Assembly (NCBI GenBank): GCA_029547145.1 | Contig: JAKPPV010000026.1 | Location: forward strand, 62,001-126,000 | Reading direction: 5' to 3' | DNA length: 64,000 nt | Source of the DNA: Methanobacteriota archaeon | GTDB taxonomy: Archaea; Halobacteriota; Methanomicrobia; Methanomicrobiales; Methanospirillaceae | In this document: positions 54,024 to 63,557 of the stretch, piece by piece | How the letters are laid out: each line of letters opens with the position of its first letter | Numbering within the stretch: the first letter of the stretch is position 1 | The notes under the pieces: model-generated | Told to the model about the DNA's origin: nothing | Database searches by the model: none | The model's input: only the letters and a program-made list of their open reading frames with translations | Translations under genes and position numbers: made by a program

Positions 54024-55666
54024 TGGTCTTGTTCGAGACGGTCACCGATCGGATCCTCACCCGGGTTCAGGGTGAAGGGCTCATCGGGCAGGTGTACCGT
54101 ACATTCCAGGAGCGTTACATCCAGCTCGTTGAGAGTAAGAAACTATCGGCGGATCTGCTCTTCATGATCACCTACATGACCTCGCTCGCGCTGGCAAGGG
54201 CGACTCGCCCCGAGATCTTCGGTAGCGCGTCACAGCGGGAGGAATACCTCTCTTCGCGGTATATTGCCAAGGTCAACAACCTCGTCGTCCGGTGGAACTA
54301 CTCCTACAAGGAGGCACTCGAGGTGACCGCCGACCGGTCGAAGAACGAGATGGTACAGAACCTGTTGAACCGGTTCTCCAACTCGATCGACGCCGGTGTA
54401 CCCGACGACGAGTTCCTCGCGAACGAACTCGAGACGACCCGGAATGTATACCGGTCCAGTATCGAACAGGGTTTTGAACTCCTCAGGAAATGGGGTGATG
54501 CATACATCGCGATGTTGCTCTCGGGCACGGTGATCGCGGTCACGATCATGATCTCCATCGCGATCTATGCGCCAGAGGGGATCGACAACACCCTCAATGT
54601 ATCCTACTTGCTGATCCTTGGGATCAGTATCTTCGGAATCACGCTGATGTATCAGTCGGTCCCGGACGATCCCAAGACACACGGACTCGATACGTGGCTT
54701 TCACGTGAGCAGGGGCTGATCTACCGCCTGGAACGGGTGCTCGTCCCGCTGGTCGTGATCGTCTCCCTTCTGCTCTGGTTGCTCGGGGTGAACGCGGGGG
54801 TGATCTGCCTCTTCGCGGGCCTGATGCTCGCTCCCCTCGGTCTCCTCGGTTTCATCGACGACGCGAACATCACCCTCCGCGATGCGGACTTCTCGGTCTT
54901 CATCCGGTCCCTCGGGGCCGTCATACAGGGCCAGGGAGCGACCATGGTCCATGCCCTCGGTCAGGTGGACAAGAAGTCCCTCGTCGCACTCGACCCGCTG
55001 ATCCGTTCGGTCTATTCCAAGATGAATCTGGGACTCGAGGAGGACGCGATCTGGGAGCGGTTCATCGGAGAGTCCGGCTCCAACCTGATCTACAAGTTCT
55101 TAAACATCTTTCGTGACACGGTCAGCATGGGGGGACCCGCGGGCGACATCGGCAAGGTCGTGGGCCTCTCGATGTTGGAGATGGTCCTGCTCCGTGAGAA
55201 GAAGGATATGTTCTCCCGGTCGTTCATCGTGCTGCTTGTCCCGATGCACGCGGCGATGATCGCCATCTTCGTCTCGCTCTATAACATCATGGCCGTGCTG
55301 ACGACTGCCGTCGCGGAGATGATGACCCAGTTCCAGCAGGCAGCCGCATCTGCGGGTTCCGGTTCCGGAGACATGAATTCGATGGCCGGAAACGCTTTTC
55401 TCTCCGGGTCGCTCAATATGTTCGTCAACTTCCCGAAAGAGCAGATGACGACCTACGTCGTCGTCATCATGCTGATCCTGACGGTCGCGAACGTGATCGC
55501 AGCAAGGATCGTGGGAGGAGGGGACCGGTACATGTATTACTTCTATTCCACGCTCTTCTTCTCGCTCTCGGGGATCATCTATCTCCTGGTGCCGATCGCC
55601 GTCGGTGTCTTCTTCTCCGTCGATGTACTGACCCAGATCGCACAGGCGGGGGCGACAGGGGGATGA
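54023..55666 (+). CDS. arlJ: Archaellum platform protein ArlJ (FlaJ)
   Basis: A 547-residue polytopic membrane platform protein, the GspF/TadC relative in the motor. Hydrophobic segments cluster near 165-210, 240-285 and 445-545; cytosolic T2SF-like domains lie between. The start is GTG at 54023, overlapping the arlI stop. Its own stop overlaps the ATG of the next gene (ATGA). Confidence 0.95.
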   Translation: MVLFETVTDRILTRVQGEGLIGQVYRTFQERYIQLVESKKLSADLLFMITYMTSLALARATRPEIFGSASQREEYLSSRYIAKVNNLVVRWNYSYKEALEVTADRSKNEMVQNLLNRFSNSIDAGVPDDEFLANELETTRNVYRSSIEQGFELLRKWGDAYIAMLLSGTVIAVTIMISIAIYAPEGIDNTLNVSYLLILGISIFGITLMYQSVPDDPKTHGLDTWLSREQGLIYRLERVLVPLVVIVSLLLWLLGVNAGVICLFAGLMLAPLGLLGFIDDANITLRDADFSVFIRSLGAVIQGQGATMVHALGQVDKKSLVALDPLIRSVYSKMNLGLEEDAIWERFIGESGSNLIYKFLNIFRDTVSMGGPAGDIGKVVGLSMLEMVLLREKKDMFSRSFIVLLVPMHAAMIAIFVSLYNIMAVLTTAVAEMMTQFQQAAASAGSGSGDMNSMAGNAFLSGSLNMFVNFPKEQMTTYVVVIMLILTVANVIAARIVGGGDRYMYYFYSTLFFSLSGIIYLLVPIAVGVFFSVDVLTQIAQAGATGG

Positions 55667-56859
55667 ACGACCGCCAGAGGCAAACCTTTCTCTTCGTGGC
55701 CACTCTCGCCACCGGCCTGGTGCTGCTCTTCCTCGACATCCCGGTACTCTGGATGCTCCTGATCCTCCTGATCGTCGGTCTGCTCTTTCTTGTCCTCACC
55801 GGCGCGATCACGGCAACCGATCTGCGATCGATCGCGGGGCGTCTCCGTAGAACGCCGTCTTCCGGTTCGGAGGCTGCCGCGGAGAACGAGAAGCAGACCC
55901 GGGTCCCGCTCTTTGGGAGGTCAAAAAAACAGGAATCGGATACCACCCCCGAGAAAGAACACTCCGAACGCCGTCCCCTCTTCGCAGGTATCAAGGAGAG
56001 CCTGGGAGAGTTCCGGGCCAGCAGAAAGAGTCGCTCCAACGTGGTGAAAAACGCGGTTGCCGCTGCAGCACCTGAACAAACCGCACCCGCTCCCCCCCCC
56101 ACCTCGCCGAAGGCTCCTTCGACCGCCGGACCCGGGACAGAATCTCTGGAGGCCCGTCCAGCGAAGGATCCATTTCTCTCCCTCTCGGACGAGGAGCTGC
56201 AGGGCGATCTCCTCGGGGACCTCGAGGACCTGGATGCCCTCGACACGTCGTCCCTGGATGAAGCGTCGGAGGCACCCCCGCCTCCGGCAGCTGCCATGCC
56301 AGAGCTCGTGATGGAATCCATTCCGGAGGGTGGCGACGTCTTCGAGGATGCCGCTGCCGCAATCCTGGCAGAACACGCCAGTGACCTGGAAGAGTTCACC
56401 GACCTTGAAGGGATCGACGAGATCGAGAACGAACTATCCAGCCTTGACGAGTCGGATCTTGCCGATTCCGAGCTTGAGGGCCTTGAGATCGATGCCGGTG
56501 AGATGGCTGCCCTCGCCGAGACGCCGGGAATGGAATCCCTCCTGGGTACGGGCAGCGAGCCCGAACCGCCGCCCGGCATACCGGAGGTGATCACCTCGAC
56601 CCCGGTTCAGGGGATCCAGTCGAATCCGGGCGACGAGATGGCTGCGTTCGCCGCCGGTGCAACCGGAAGCGAGAGGGACATGCTCTCCCTCCTTGCGAGC
56701 GAAACGAAGAGGGTCCGGGTGAAGCAGGATGTCTCCCTTCTCCGGGATCTGAAGGACGTCCACGTCAGCTCGGAGGAACTGATCACCGAACTCGAGGAGG
56801 TCCTGACCCTTCTTGGAGGAGGAACCGAGGGGACCACGGGTCGATCGTCCGAGTCCTGA
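55663..56859 (+). CDS. Uncharacterised membrane protein at end of archaellum operon
   Basis: A 398-residue protein: two N-terminal transmembrane helices (about residues 8-26 and 28-50), a basic stretch (55-65 and 120-130), a Pro/Ala-rich linker, a strongly acidic low-complexity region (about 175-290) and a helical C-terminal segment (about 335-385, MLSLLASETKRVRVKQDVSL) that looks like a coiled-coil docking element. I do not recognise the family. ATGA overlap with arlJ strongly links it to archaellum function. Confidence 0.85.
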   Translation: MNDRQRQTFLFVATLATGLVLLFLDIPVLWMLLILLIVGLLFLVLTGAITATDLRSIAGRLRRTPSSGSEAAAENEKQTRVPLFGRSKKQESDTTPEKEHSERRPLFAGIKESLGEFRASRKSRSNVVKNAVAAAAPEQTAPAPPPTSPKAPSTAGPGTESLEARPAKDPFLSLSDEELQGDLLGDLEDLDALDTSSLDEASEAPPPPAAAMPELVMESIPEGGDVFEDAAAAILAEHASDLEEFTDLEGIDEIENELSSLDESDLADSELEGLEIDAGEMAALAETPGMESLLGTGSEPEPPPGIPEVITSTPVQGIQSNPGDEMAAFAAGATGSERDMLSLLASETKRVRVKQDVSLLRDLKDVHVSSEELITELEEVLTLLGGGTEGTTGRSSES

Positions 56860-56896
56860 CCGTTGCCCTGATCACATGCCTCCGGATTCAAAGACC

Positions 56897-56904
56897 CTAT
56901 ATCT
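56897..56904 (+). promoter_or_regulatory. Candidate cheF TATA box
   Basis: CTATATCT about 40 bases before ATG 56941; predicted initiation near 56927. Confidence 0.45.
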
Positions 56905-56940
56905 CACCTCGACCAACAGAAATAATCAACGACGTGGAGT

Positions 56941-57741
56941 ATGAAGGAAGTACCGGTCAAGATCGAACAGAACGGTGCCTGGATCGGGATTCGGCTCGGA
57001 CTCGAGGAGGACCACATGGTCATCCCCCCTCCAGTGAACCGGAAGGTCGCCTTCAGGGATGTCATTAACCTCGAGGAGCGCAAGAACCTGCTCATCGTGA
57101 CCGTGAGGGGGAACCCCGAGACGGTCTATCGTATCCTGACCGTCGAGAAAGTGGTCGCGATCATGCGAAGGCTGATCCTGACCCACTGCAATGGGTACCG
57201 GCTCAATGCATACTTTCTCTCTCCCGCGATACGGGGAGGTGTTCTTGTCACCGATGCGCAGTGGGAGAAGGGGTCCATCGTCGTCGTCCGGACAGGTATC
57301 TGGTTCGCATCCGCAGGAAAACAGGTCTGTGTCCCGCTCTCGGACGTCGCTGACATCGAGCTGACAAAAAAGGAGGTGCAGGGCCGGCAGACCGACGTGG
57401 TGAAGATCGATCACGTCGATGCCGGTGAGGTCGTCACCAGTTTCGTCCTCTGCCCGATCTCCACCCTCCAGGTCCTCTATAACTTCCTCACGGATGCGAC
57501 GAAGAGCATGGAGATGAAGGGTGACGAGCTCGATGAGTACGACCAGCAGGTAGCGATGCTCGTCTATTCCGGTATGGACTCTTCGGCGATCATCAACATG
57601 CTCTCTCTCAACAACAAACGGCTGAATGCGATCTACGACAAACTGATCAACCTGGGGATCGCCGAGGTCGTGGAGGTCCGCAGAGAGGTAAAACTGACCA
57701 CGAAGGGGATCAAATACATCGCCGACGCAACAAAACAGTAA
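56941..57741 (+). CDS. cheF: Archaeal taxis adaptor CheF (DUF439)
   Basis: A 266-residue CheF, the archaeal protein that links CheY-P to the ArlC/D/E motor complex. Its body (about 1-170) is beta-rich and a winged-helix-like C terminus (about 195-260, YSGMDSSAIINMLSLNNKR) is present. It lies between the archaellum operon and cheY, the position expected for its bridging role. It has its own probable promoter. Confidence 0.9.
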   Translation: MKEVPVKIEQNGAWIGIRLGLEEDHMVIPPPVNRKVAFRDVINLEERKNLLIVTVRGNPETVYRILTVEKVVAIMRRLILTHCNGYRLNAYFLSPAIRGGVLVTDAQWEKGSIVVVRTGIWFASAGKQVCVPLSDVADIELTKKEVQGRQTDVVKIDHVDAGEVVTSFVLCPISTLQVLYNFLTDATKSMEMKGDELDEYDQQVAMLVYSGMDSSAIINMLSLNNKRLNAIYDKLINLGIAEVVEVRREVKLTTKGIKYIADATKQ

Positions 57742-57776
57742 TCTGCAGAATTCATCGTATCTTTGTCACATTATTT

Positions 57777-57784
57777 CTTTATAC
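57777..57784 (+). promoter_or_regulatory. che operon TATA box
   Basis: CTTTATAC after a T-rich stretch following cheF. Predicted initiation near 57807, which excludes the ATG at 57801 and supports the cheY start at 57816. Confidence 0.55.
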
Positions 57785-57815
57785 AGCTTAGACTCAACCT
57801 ATGATCTGGTGCCCC

Positions 57816-58178
57816 ATGGGAAGAATATTGATCGTCGATGACACCCTCTTTATGCGGACTCTTTTAAAAAACATACTCTTCTCAGGCGGTCATACCATCG
57901 TCGGTGAGGCAGCAGACGGCGAAGAGGGGATTGCGAAGTACAAGGAACTCAAACCGGACCTTGTAACGATGGACGTGGTCATGCCGAAGATGAACGGGAT
58001 CGAGTCCCTCAAGGGGATTCGCCAGTTCGATCCGAATGCGAAGGTGGTGATGTGTACAGCCGTCGGGCAGGAACAGATGGTCAAACTCGCGATCAAGACC
58101 GGTGCCCGTGGGTATATCGTCAAGCCGTTCCAGGCTCCCAAGGTGCTGGAAGAGGTTAAGAACGTGCTTGCCTCCTGA
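57816..58178 (+). CDS. cheY: Chemotaxis response regulator CheY
   Basis: A 120-residue receiver. MGRILIVDDTLFMR gives the acidic pocket (Asp8, Asp9), Asp53 in TMDVVMPKMNG is the phosphoacceptor, Thr in MCTAVGQ and Lys in IVKPF complete the site. Start at ATG 57816; the ATG at 57801 lies before the predicted transcription start. cheB begins directly after. Confidence 0.97.
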   Translation: MGRILIVDDTLFMRTLLKNILFSGGHTIVGEAADGEEGIAKYKELKPDLVTMDVVMPKMNGIESLKGIRQFDPNAKVVMCTAVGQEQMVKLAIKTGARGYIVKPFQAPKVLEEVKNVLAS

Positions 58179-58184
58179 GTGCTG

Positions 58185-59216
58185 ATGCGCGTCCTCGTTG
58201 TCGATGACTCCGTCTTCATGCGGACTGTCATCAAGGATATCCTCTCCCACGACCCCGAGATCGAGGTGGTCGGCACGGCGGTTGACGGGACGGATGCCCT
58301 CGCGAAGATCGATTCTCTGAGGCCCGACCTCGTCACGCTCGATATCGAGATGCCGAAGATGACCGGCATCGAGGTCCTTGAAGCCCTTGCCACCCGGCAG
58401 GATGGACCCAGGGTCCTGATGCTCAGCTCCCTGACGACCCGTGATGCGGAGATGACCCGCCGTGCCATGGAGCTCGGAGCCGACGACTTTCTCTTCAAAC
58501 CGAGGGGGATCAACGAGGTGCGGGGGATCGCGGACGATCTCCTTGCAAAGGTGCGTCACCTGGTCAGTTATCGACCGGTCCCGAGGACTGCACCGGTGAT
58601 GCAGGGTGAATCGGAGGTTGCCAGGCGGCTGGTGATGATCGGCTCCTCTGCCGGTGGCCCTCAGCAGCTCGATAGTGTCCTTTCGGAGCTGGCACCGGAC
58701 CTTGACGCGGCGGTGATCGTCACCCAGCACATGCCGGTCGGGTTCACCGCGGCACTTGTCGAACGGTTCCGCAGGCTCACCGCCCTTCCGATCGCAGAGA
58801 CTGCTTCGGGAGACCAGCTGATTCGTGGCCGGATCCTCGTTTCGAAGGCGGGTTTTCATACCGTGGTCACCGGTTCGGTGGATCCCTCCGGGCGACGATC
58901 GGGCAAGATCGTCCACACCACCTCGTCTCCGGAGCATGGCGTCCGTCCGGCGGTCGACCGGACGTTCGTCTCCGGTGCACAGGTGTTCGGCCCGAACGCG
59001 GTGGCTGTGATCCTGTCCGGCATGGGGAACGACGCCGGAGCGGGTGCCCTGGCGGTCAAGCAGGCAGGGGGATCGACCATCGTCTGCGCAGAGGAGGACT
59101 GCCTGGTCTACGGCATGGCCCGTTCGGCCCTCGAACGAAAGGCCGTCGACCAGGTGGTCCCGCTCCGCCGGATCGCCCGGGAGATCGAGCGGGTGGTTTC
59201 CCGGATGGAGGGGTGA
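58185..59216 (+). CDS. cheB: Chemotaxis methylesterase CheB
   Basis: A 343-residue CheB: receiver (about 1-120; Asp53 in TLDIEMPKMTG) and C-terminal methylesterase with the triad in IGSSAGGP (Ser), TQHMP (His) and GMGNDAGAG (Asp). It removes methyl groups from taxis receptors. An upstream GTG (58179) immediately after the cheY stop is an alternative start. cheA begins one base after the stop. Confidence 0.96.
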   Translation: MRVLVVDDSVFMRTVIKDILSHDPEIEVVGTAVDGTDALAKIDSLRPDLVTLDIEMPKMTGIEVLEALATRQDGPRVLMLSSLTTRDAEMTRRAMELGADDFLFKPRGINEVRGIADDLLAKVRHLVSYRPVPRTAPVMQGESEVARRLVMIGSSAGGPQQLDSVLSELAPDLDAAVIVTQHMPVGFTAALVERFRRLTALPIAETASGDQLIRGRILVSKAGFHTVVTGSVDPSGRRSGKIVHTTSSPEHGVRPAVDRTFVSGAQVFGPNAVAVILSGMGNDAGAGALAVKQAGGSTIVCAEEDCLVYGMARSALERKAVDQVVPLRRIAREIERVVSRMEG

Positions 59217-59217
59217 C

Positions 59218-61188
59218 ATGTCCGAGTTCGAGGCGTACCGTGGTCTCTTCGTCGCGGAGTCCCGCGAGAACCACGAGACGATCGTCAAATCCCTCCTCGT
59301 TCTCGAGCAGGGTATCGATGAGGGCGCCATCGACGAGATCTTTCGTGCAGTCCACACCCTGAAAGGCGCTTCGGCCTCGATGGGCTTCGAAGAAACCGAA
59401 CGGCTCTGCCACTCGATGGAGGATGTTCTCTCCCTGATCCGAGCCCACACCCTGGACGTCTCGCCTCCGTTGGTGGACCTTCTCCTCGCCTGCACCGATG
59501 TGATCGAGGAGATGATCGACGGGATCGAGTCCGGGGGAAACGGACATCACGGTGATACGGGCCATCTGGTCGATATGCTCAGACTGTGGGTGGATCGCGG
59601 GTCCGGGAACCGGTCCGTGGTTTCGAATGCCGTTTCAGCGTCGGCGCCTGCGCCCCCTGATCCCGAACCCCCGTCCGGCGACCCTGGGGATCCCGGCGAT
59701 CGGCCGGTGTACCGGGTTCGTGTGCGTGTCAGCGAGGAGTCGGCGATGGCCGATGTGCGGGCGATGCTCGTCCTCACCAACCTCGACGCCCTGGGGACCG
59801 TGCTCACGACGACACCGTCCCGCCAGGCGATCGACGAGGGAGCCTTCGAGCGAGACCTGGAGGTCGAGATCGCGAGCGATGCCGGGGAGGAGGCCCTTCG
59901 GATTGCGGCATCCGGAACGGAGATCGCCGCGGTGACGGTGTCGCCGGTCCATCGCGGGACAGACGACTCCTTGGGAGCGGCTCCTTCCTCCTGTCCTCCC
60001 GGGGTCCGTGAAGAGGAGGATCGCCGGACCCGGGAACGAGACCGTGAGAAAGGCCGGGAGATCAAGAATATCCGGGTCGATATTCACCAGCTCGATCACA
60101 TCATGAACCTGGTCGAGGACCTCGTGATCAACCGGGGCCGTCTCAAGCAGATCGCGGAACTGCACCGGATCAAGGAGATGGACGAGGCGATCAGCGTGGT
60201 GGAGCGTTCTGTCTCCGAACTGCAGAACCTGATGATGCTGATCCGGATGATCCCCCTCAACCAGATCTTCAACCGGTTCCCCCGTGTCGTCCGGGACGTC
60301 GCAAAGCACGACGGAAAGGAGGTCGAGTTCGTGATCGAGGGAGGGGAGACGGAGCTCGATCGTTCCGTGATGGACGGTCTCTCAGACCCGCTCCTTCACC
60401 TGATCCGGAATGGGATCAACCACGGGATAGAGCTGCCCGAAGTGCGTGAACGTGCGGGAAAGCGCAGGGTCGGGATGCTCCGCCTTTCCGCCCACCGGGA
60501 CCGTGACAATGTCGTCATTGAACTGTCGGACGACGGTGCCGGGATCGACATCGAGCGGGTCAGGAAGAAGGCGGTCGAGCGCGGCCTGGCAACGAGCGAG
60601 GCGGCGTCCCTTCTCACCGACGAGGAGGTACTCGCCTTCCTCTTCCAGCCCGGGTTCTCGACTGCCGAGAAGATCACCGATATCAGCGGACGCGGCGTGG
60701 GTCTCGACGTGGTGAAATCCTCGATCGAAGCGTTGAAGGGTTCGGTGAAGGTCAGCTCCGTCCCCGGACAGGGCACCCGGTTCGAACTGATACTTCCCCC
60801 CACGATGGCGATCATCCAGGTCATGATCGTCCGGATCAACACGCGGCGGATCGCGATCCCGATCAACAGTGTCATCGAGGTTGCCTCGCTCACCGCAGAC
60901 GCCATACATCGTATCGGGTCGAACGAGGCGATCCTGTTACGCGACGAGGTGCTGCCCATCTACCGGCTCGACGAGATGTTCGGACCGCCGACGAAAGGGG
61001 ACATCATCCTGGTGGTCCAGTACGAGGACCGGAAGTGTGGACTGCCTCTCGACCTTGTGGAGGGTCAGCAGGAGGTTGTCGTGAAACCGCTGAACAGACT
61101 GATCGGCAGCTCCCGTGGCGTGAGCGGTGTGACCATCCTCGGGGATGGTGACGTCGTGCCGGTGGTCGACGTGAATACCATGGTCTGA
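59218..61188 (+). CDS. cheA: Chemotaxis histidine kinase CheA
   Basis: A 656-residue CheA. HPt domain with His46 in AVHTLKGASAS; a P2-like region and variable linker (about 140-275); dimerisation domain (near 285-345, IRVDIHQLDHIMNLVEDL); HATPase with HLIRNGINHGIE, DDGAGID and GRGVGLDVV; CheW-like C-terminal domain (about 520-656). It phosphorylates CheY and CheB. Start at ATG 59218; the longer frame is the cheB shadow. Confidence 0.96.
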   Translation: MSEFEAYRGLFVAESRENHETIVKSLLVLEQGIDEGAIDEIFRAVHTLKGASASMGFEETERLCHSMEDVLSLIRAHTLDVSPPLVDLLLACTDVIEEMIDGIESGGNGHHGDTGHLVDMLRLWVDRGSGNRSVVSNAVSASAPAPPDPEPPSGDPGDPGDRPVYRVRVRVSEESAMADVRAMLVLTNLDALGTVLTTTPSRQAIDEGAFERDLEVEIASDAGEEALRIAASGTEIAAVTVSPVHRGTDDSLGAAPSSCPPGVREEEDRRTRERDREKGREIKNIRVDIHQLDHIMNLVEDLVINRGRLKQIAELHRIKEMDEAISVVERSVSELQNLMMLIRMIPLNQIFNRFPRVVRDVAKHDGKEVEFVIEGGETELDRSVMDGLSDPLLHLIRNGINHGIELPEVRERAGKRRVGMLRLSAHRDRDNVVIELSDDGAGIDIERVRKKAVERGLATSEAASLLTDEEVLAFLFQPGFSTAEKITDISGRGVGLDVVKSSIEALKGSVKVSSVPGQGTRFELILPPTMAIIQVMIVRINTRRIAIPINSVIEVASLTADAIHRIGSNEAILLRDEVLPIYRLDEMFGPPTKGDIILVVQYEDRKCGLPLDLVEGQQEVVVKPLNRLIGSSRGVSGVTILGDGDVVPVVDVNTMV

Positions 61189-61201
61189 AGGTGTAGATAA
61201 C

Positions 61202-61813
61202 ATGCAATTGACAGAAGTACAGCTCGACGCCATCCGGGAACTCGGAAACATCGGGGCGGCTCATGCCGCGACAACGCTGTCGCAGATGCTAATGTGCCAG
61301 ATCAACATGTCGGTCCCCGAAGTCCGGGTGGTTGATATCGGCCAGATCTACGATTATATCGGGGACGAGTACTCGGCCATGGTGGTATTTCAGCTCCAGG
61401 GCGAGATCGAACCCGGGGGTTACATCGTCCTCCTTGTCTCACGCGAGTCCGCGCTCCGTCTCACCAATACGATGCTCGGGATGAGCGATACCGATCGGGA
61501 GTTCGGGGAGATGGACCAGTCTGCGCTCCTGGAGATCGGAAACATCATGATCTCGGCATTCCTCGACGGAACAGCCATGCTGCTCGGGATCGTGATGCTT
61601 CCCTCCCCGCCTGAAATGGCAATCGACATGGCGCATGCCGGGATGGAGTCCCTGCTCGCAACGATGGACGCCGATATCGACGAGGTGATCCTCTTCAGAA
61701 CGGAGTTGATGGACGAGGAACACATGGTGAACTCCGACATTCTCTTCCTGCCCGACACCCGGACGCTCATTGACATCCTGCGGCTGCTTGAGAACGTTGT
61801 CGGGCCTATGTAG
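61202..61813 (+). CDS. cheC: CheY-P phosphatase CheC
   Basis: A 203-residue CheC with both active-site helices: ELGNIGAAHAATTLS (Glu13, Asn16) and LLEIGNIMISAFLDG (around residue 107). CheC dephosphorylates CheY-P and is stimulated by CheD, encoded next. An in-frame ATG start follows cheA by 13 bases. Confidence 0.95.
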   Translation: MQLTEVQLDAIRELGNIGAAHAATTLSQMLMCQINMSVPEVRVVDIGQIYDYIGDEYSAMVVFQLQGEIEPGGYIVLLVSRESALRLTNTMLGMSDTDREFGEMDQSALLEIGNIMISAFLDGTAMLLGIVMLPSPPEMAIDMAHAGMESLLATMDADIDEVILFRTELMDEEHMVNSDILFLPDTRTLIDILRLLENVVGPM

Positions 61814-61820
61814 GGGTCCC

Positions 61821-62312
61821 ATGAGCTCTTCCAGCTTCTACGAGGGCAGGGCGGCGATCGTGGGAATCGGTGAGTACTGTATCGGGCAGGACCCGATGGC
61901 AACGATCGGGCTCGGGTCCTGCGTCGCTCTCATCCTCTATGAACCCAGGCGGGCCATGGGTTCGATGGCACACGTGATGCTCCCGGATTCGCACGGACGT
62001 CTCGATCGACCGGGCAAGTACGCGGATACGGCGGTCCCCTTACTGCTCGAGGGGATGCTCGGAAAGGGGTGCCGCATGCAGAATCTGGTGGCGAAACTCG
62101 TCGGCGGTGCGAGCATGTTCGCTCAGTTCAGCGGGAACCTGAATATCGGTGACCGGAATACCCGGACACTCAGGAGTCTGCTTGATGATGCGGGCATCCA
62201 GGTCGTTGCGGAGCTGACCGGGGGCAACGTGGGTCGCTCGGTCGTCTTTTTCCCCCGGGAGGGGGGGCGCGTCACGGTCAAGCGGGCTGATGGGACGTGC
62301 TGCGATCTCTGA
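61821..62312 (+). CDS. cheD: Chemoreceptor glutamine deamidase CheD
   Basis: A 163-residue CheD. The catalytic motif IGLGSCV gives Cys34 and HVMLP gives His51; the third catalytic position, often Thr, lies in GGASMF (Ser here). It deamidates receptor glutamines and partners CheC. Start ATG 61821, eight bases after cheC. Its last 16 bases overlap the propeller gene. Confidence 0.94.
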   Translation: MSSSSFYEGRAAIVGIGEYCIGQDPMATIGLGSCVALILYEPRRAMGSMAHVMLPDSHGRLDRPGKYADTAVPLLLEGMLGKGCRMQNLVAKLVGGASMFAQFSGNLNIGDRNTRTLRSLLDDAGIQVVAELTGGNVGRSVVFFPREGGRVTVKRADGTCCDL

Positions 62313-63541
62313 TCCTCCTCCTCTCCCTCTATCTGGTCGCGACGGCCTCTGCAGGGATCATGCTCTTTGAGCCTGCCTCGGACACCTGTACCTCCGATCG
62401 GGTGCTGGACGCAGTGAACGGACCGGGTGGGAGTGTCGTCTTTGCGACAGACAACGGTATCTCGTTCTACTCCGAGAACGGGTGGCAGCGGTTTCACGCG
62501 CATCCCTCCAATTCGAGCCTCGGGCTCCTCGACGACATGGTGCTCGCACTCGAGTACGACGCCGATGGCGCATTCTGGATCGGCTATGGGTGTGGTCTGC
62601 AGCGGTTCGATGGTCATGTCTTCGAGGTCTACTCCGATGTCGCGCTGTTAAAGGACCCGATCGTCCGTGACCTCCAGCGATGGGGTGATGATCTCTTCAT
62701 TGCCACGGGTTCATCTGGCCTCCATCGGTACCGGAGAGGACACTGGACCTGGTTCCAGCCCCACGGTCGGAGCGGACTGGAATGCAATTCGGTCGCGAGC
62801 ATGGCGGTCGATGCCAGGTTCGACCGGCTCGTTGTTGCATCGCTGGACGGAGGTCTCTGGGAGGTACGCGACCACGTGGACCCCATCAGGTTCTCGCGCG
62901 TGGAGAAGGATGGATCACACTACAGCCTGTTGAAACAGGTCCGGGCGGATCCCCTCGGTGGATGCTACGCCTTCAATGAAACCCTGATCGTTCACCACGA
63001 CCCTGACCAGGGATTCAGGGAGGTTCTGCGGGCAGACCGTATCCGACCGACGATCACCCGTTTCAATGACTGCCGTGCCGCGCCCGACGGTACTCTCTGG
63101 TGCGCCACCGACGGGGGTCTCGTCGGTTGGCGCGACGGGGAACTCGTTGCGCTGCTCGAACGGGAGGACGGACTGGGAGTCTCTTCGAACGTACGGATGG
63201 TCTTTTTAGACGAGTCGGGACGGTGCTGGTTCACGACTCCCGGTTTCATCGGGGTCATCAGCGGGATGCCGTCGGATACCGGTCGTCGGATCGTGATCCG
63301 TCCTCCTGCGACCCCCTCTCCGACAGACTCACCGACCGTGACCATGGAACCAACCCGGACCGCTGTGACGATTCCTACGGTTGCGGTGCGTGCAACGACC
63401 GTTTCACCCACTCCGAAGGACCCCTTCTCCGTCCTCCGGGAGGTGCTGTCTGAGGGTATACGATCCGCGCTATCACTGGCAGAGAGGATCGCCCGGAATA
63501 TCCGGGGGGAATCTCCTCCTTTTGAAATATCCAGGCCCTGA
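62297..63541 (+). CDS. Exported beta-propeller protein coupled to cheD
   Basis: A 414-residue exported protein: signal peptide (about 1-20, SLILLLSLYLVATASA), then five to six propeller-like repeats with the two-component regulator propeller pattern (e.g. DGAFWIGYGCGLQRFDG, DGTLWCATDGGLVGW), a Thr/Pro linker (about 340-370) and a helical end without a membrane anchor. Reg_prop domains occur in sensor kinases, but this protein has no kinase. GTG start at 62297 overlaps cheD by 16 bases. Function unknown; a signal-binding role outside the cell is a guess. Confidence 0.82.
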   Translation: MLRSLILLLSLYLVATASAGIMLFEPASDTCTSDRVLDAVNGPGGSVVFATDNGISFYSENGWQRFHAHPSNSSLGLLDDMVLALEYDADGAFWIGYGCGLQRFDGHVFEVYSDVALLKDPIVRDLQRWGDDLFIATGSSGLHRYRRGHWTWFQPHGRSGLECNSVASMAVDARFDRLVVASLDGGLWEVRDHVDPIRFSRVEKDGSHYSLLKQVRADPLGGCYAFNETLIVHHDPDQGFREVLRADRIRPTITRFNDCRAAPDGTLWCATDGGLVGWRDGELVALLEREDGLGVSSNVRMVFLDESGRCWFTTPGFIGVISGMPSDTGRRIVIRPPATPSPTDSPTVTMEPTRTAVTIPTVAVRATTVSPTPKDPFSVLREVLSEGIRSALSLAERIARNIRGESPPFEISRP

Positions 63542-63557
63542 ATGGATGACGGAAACC

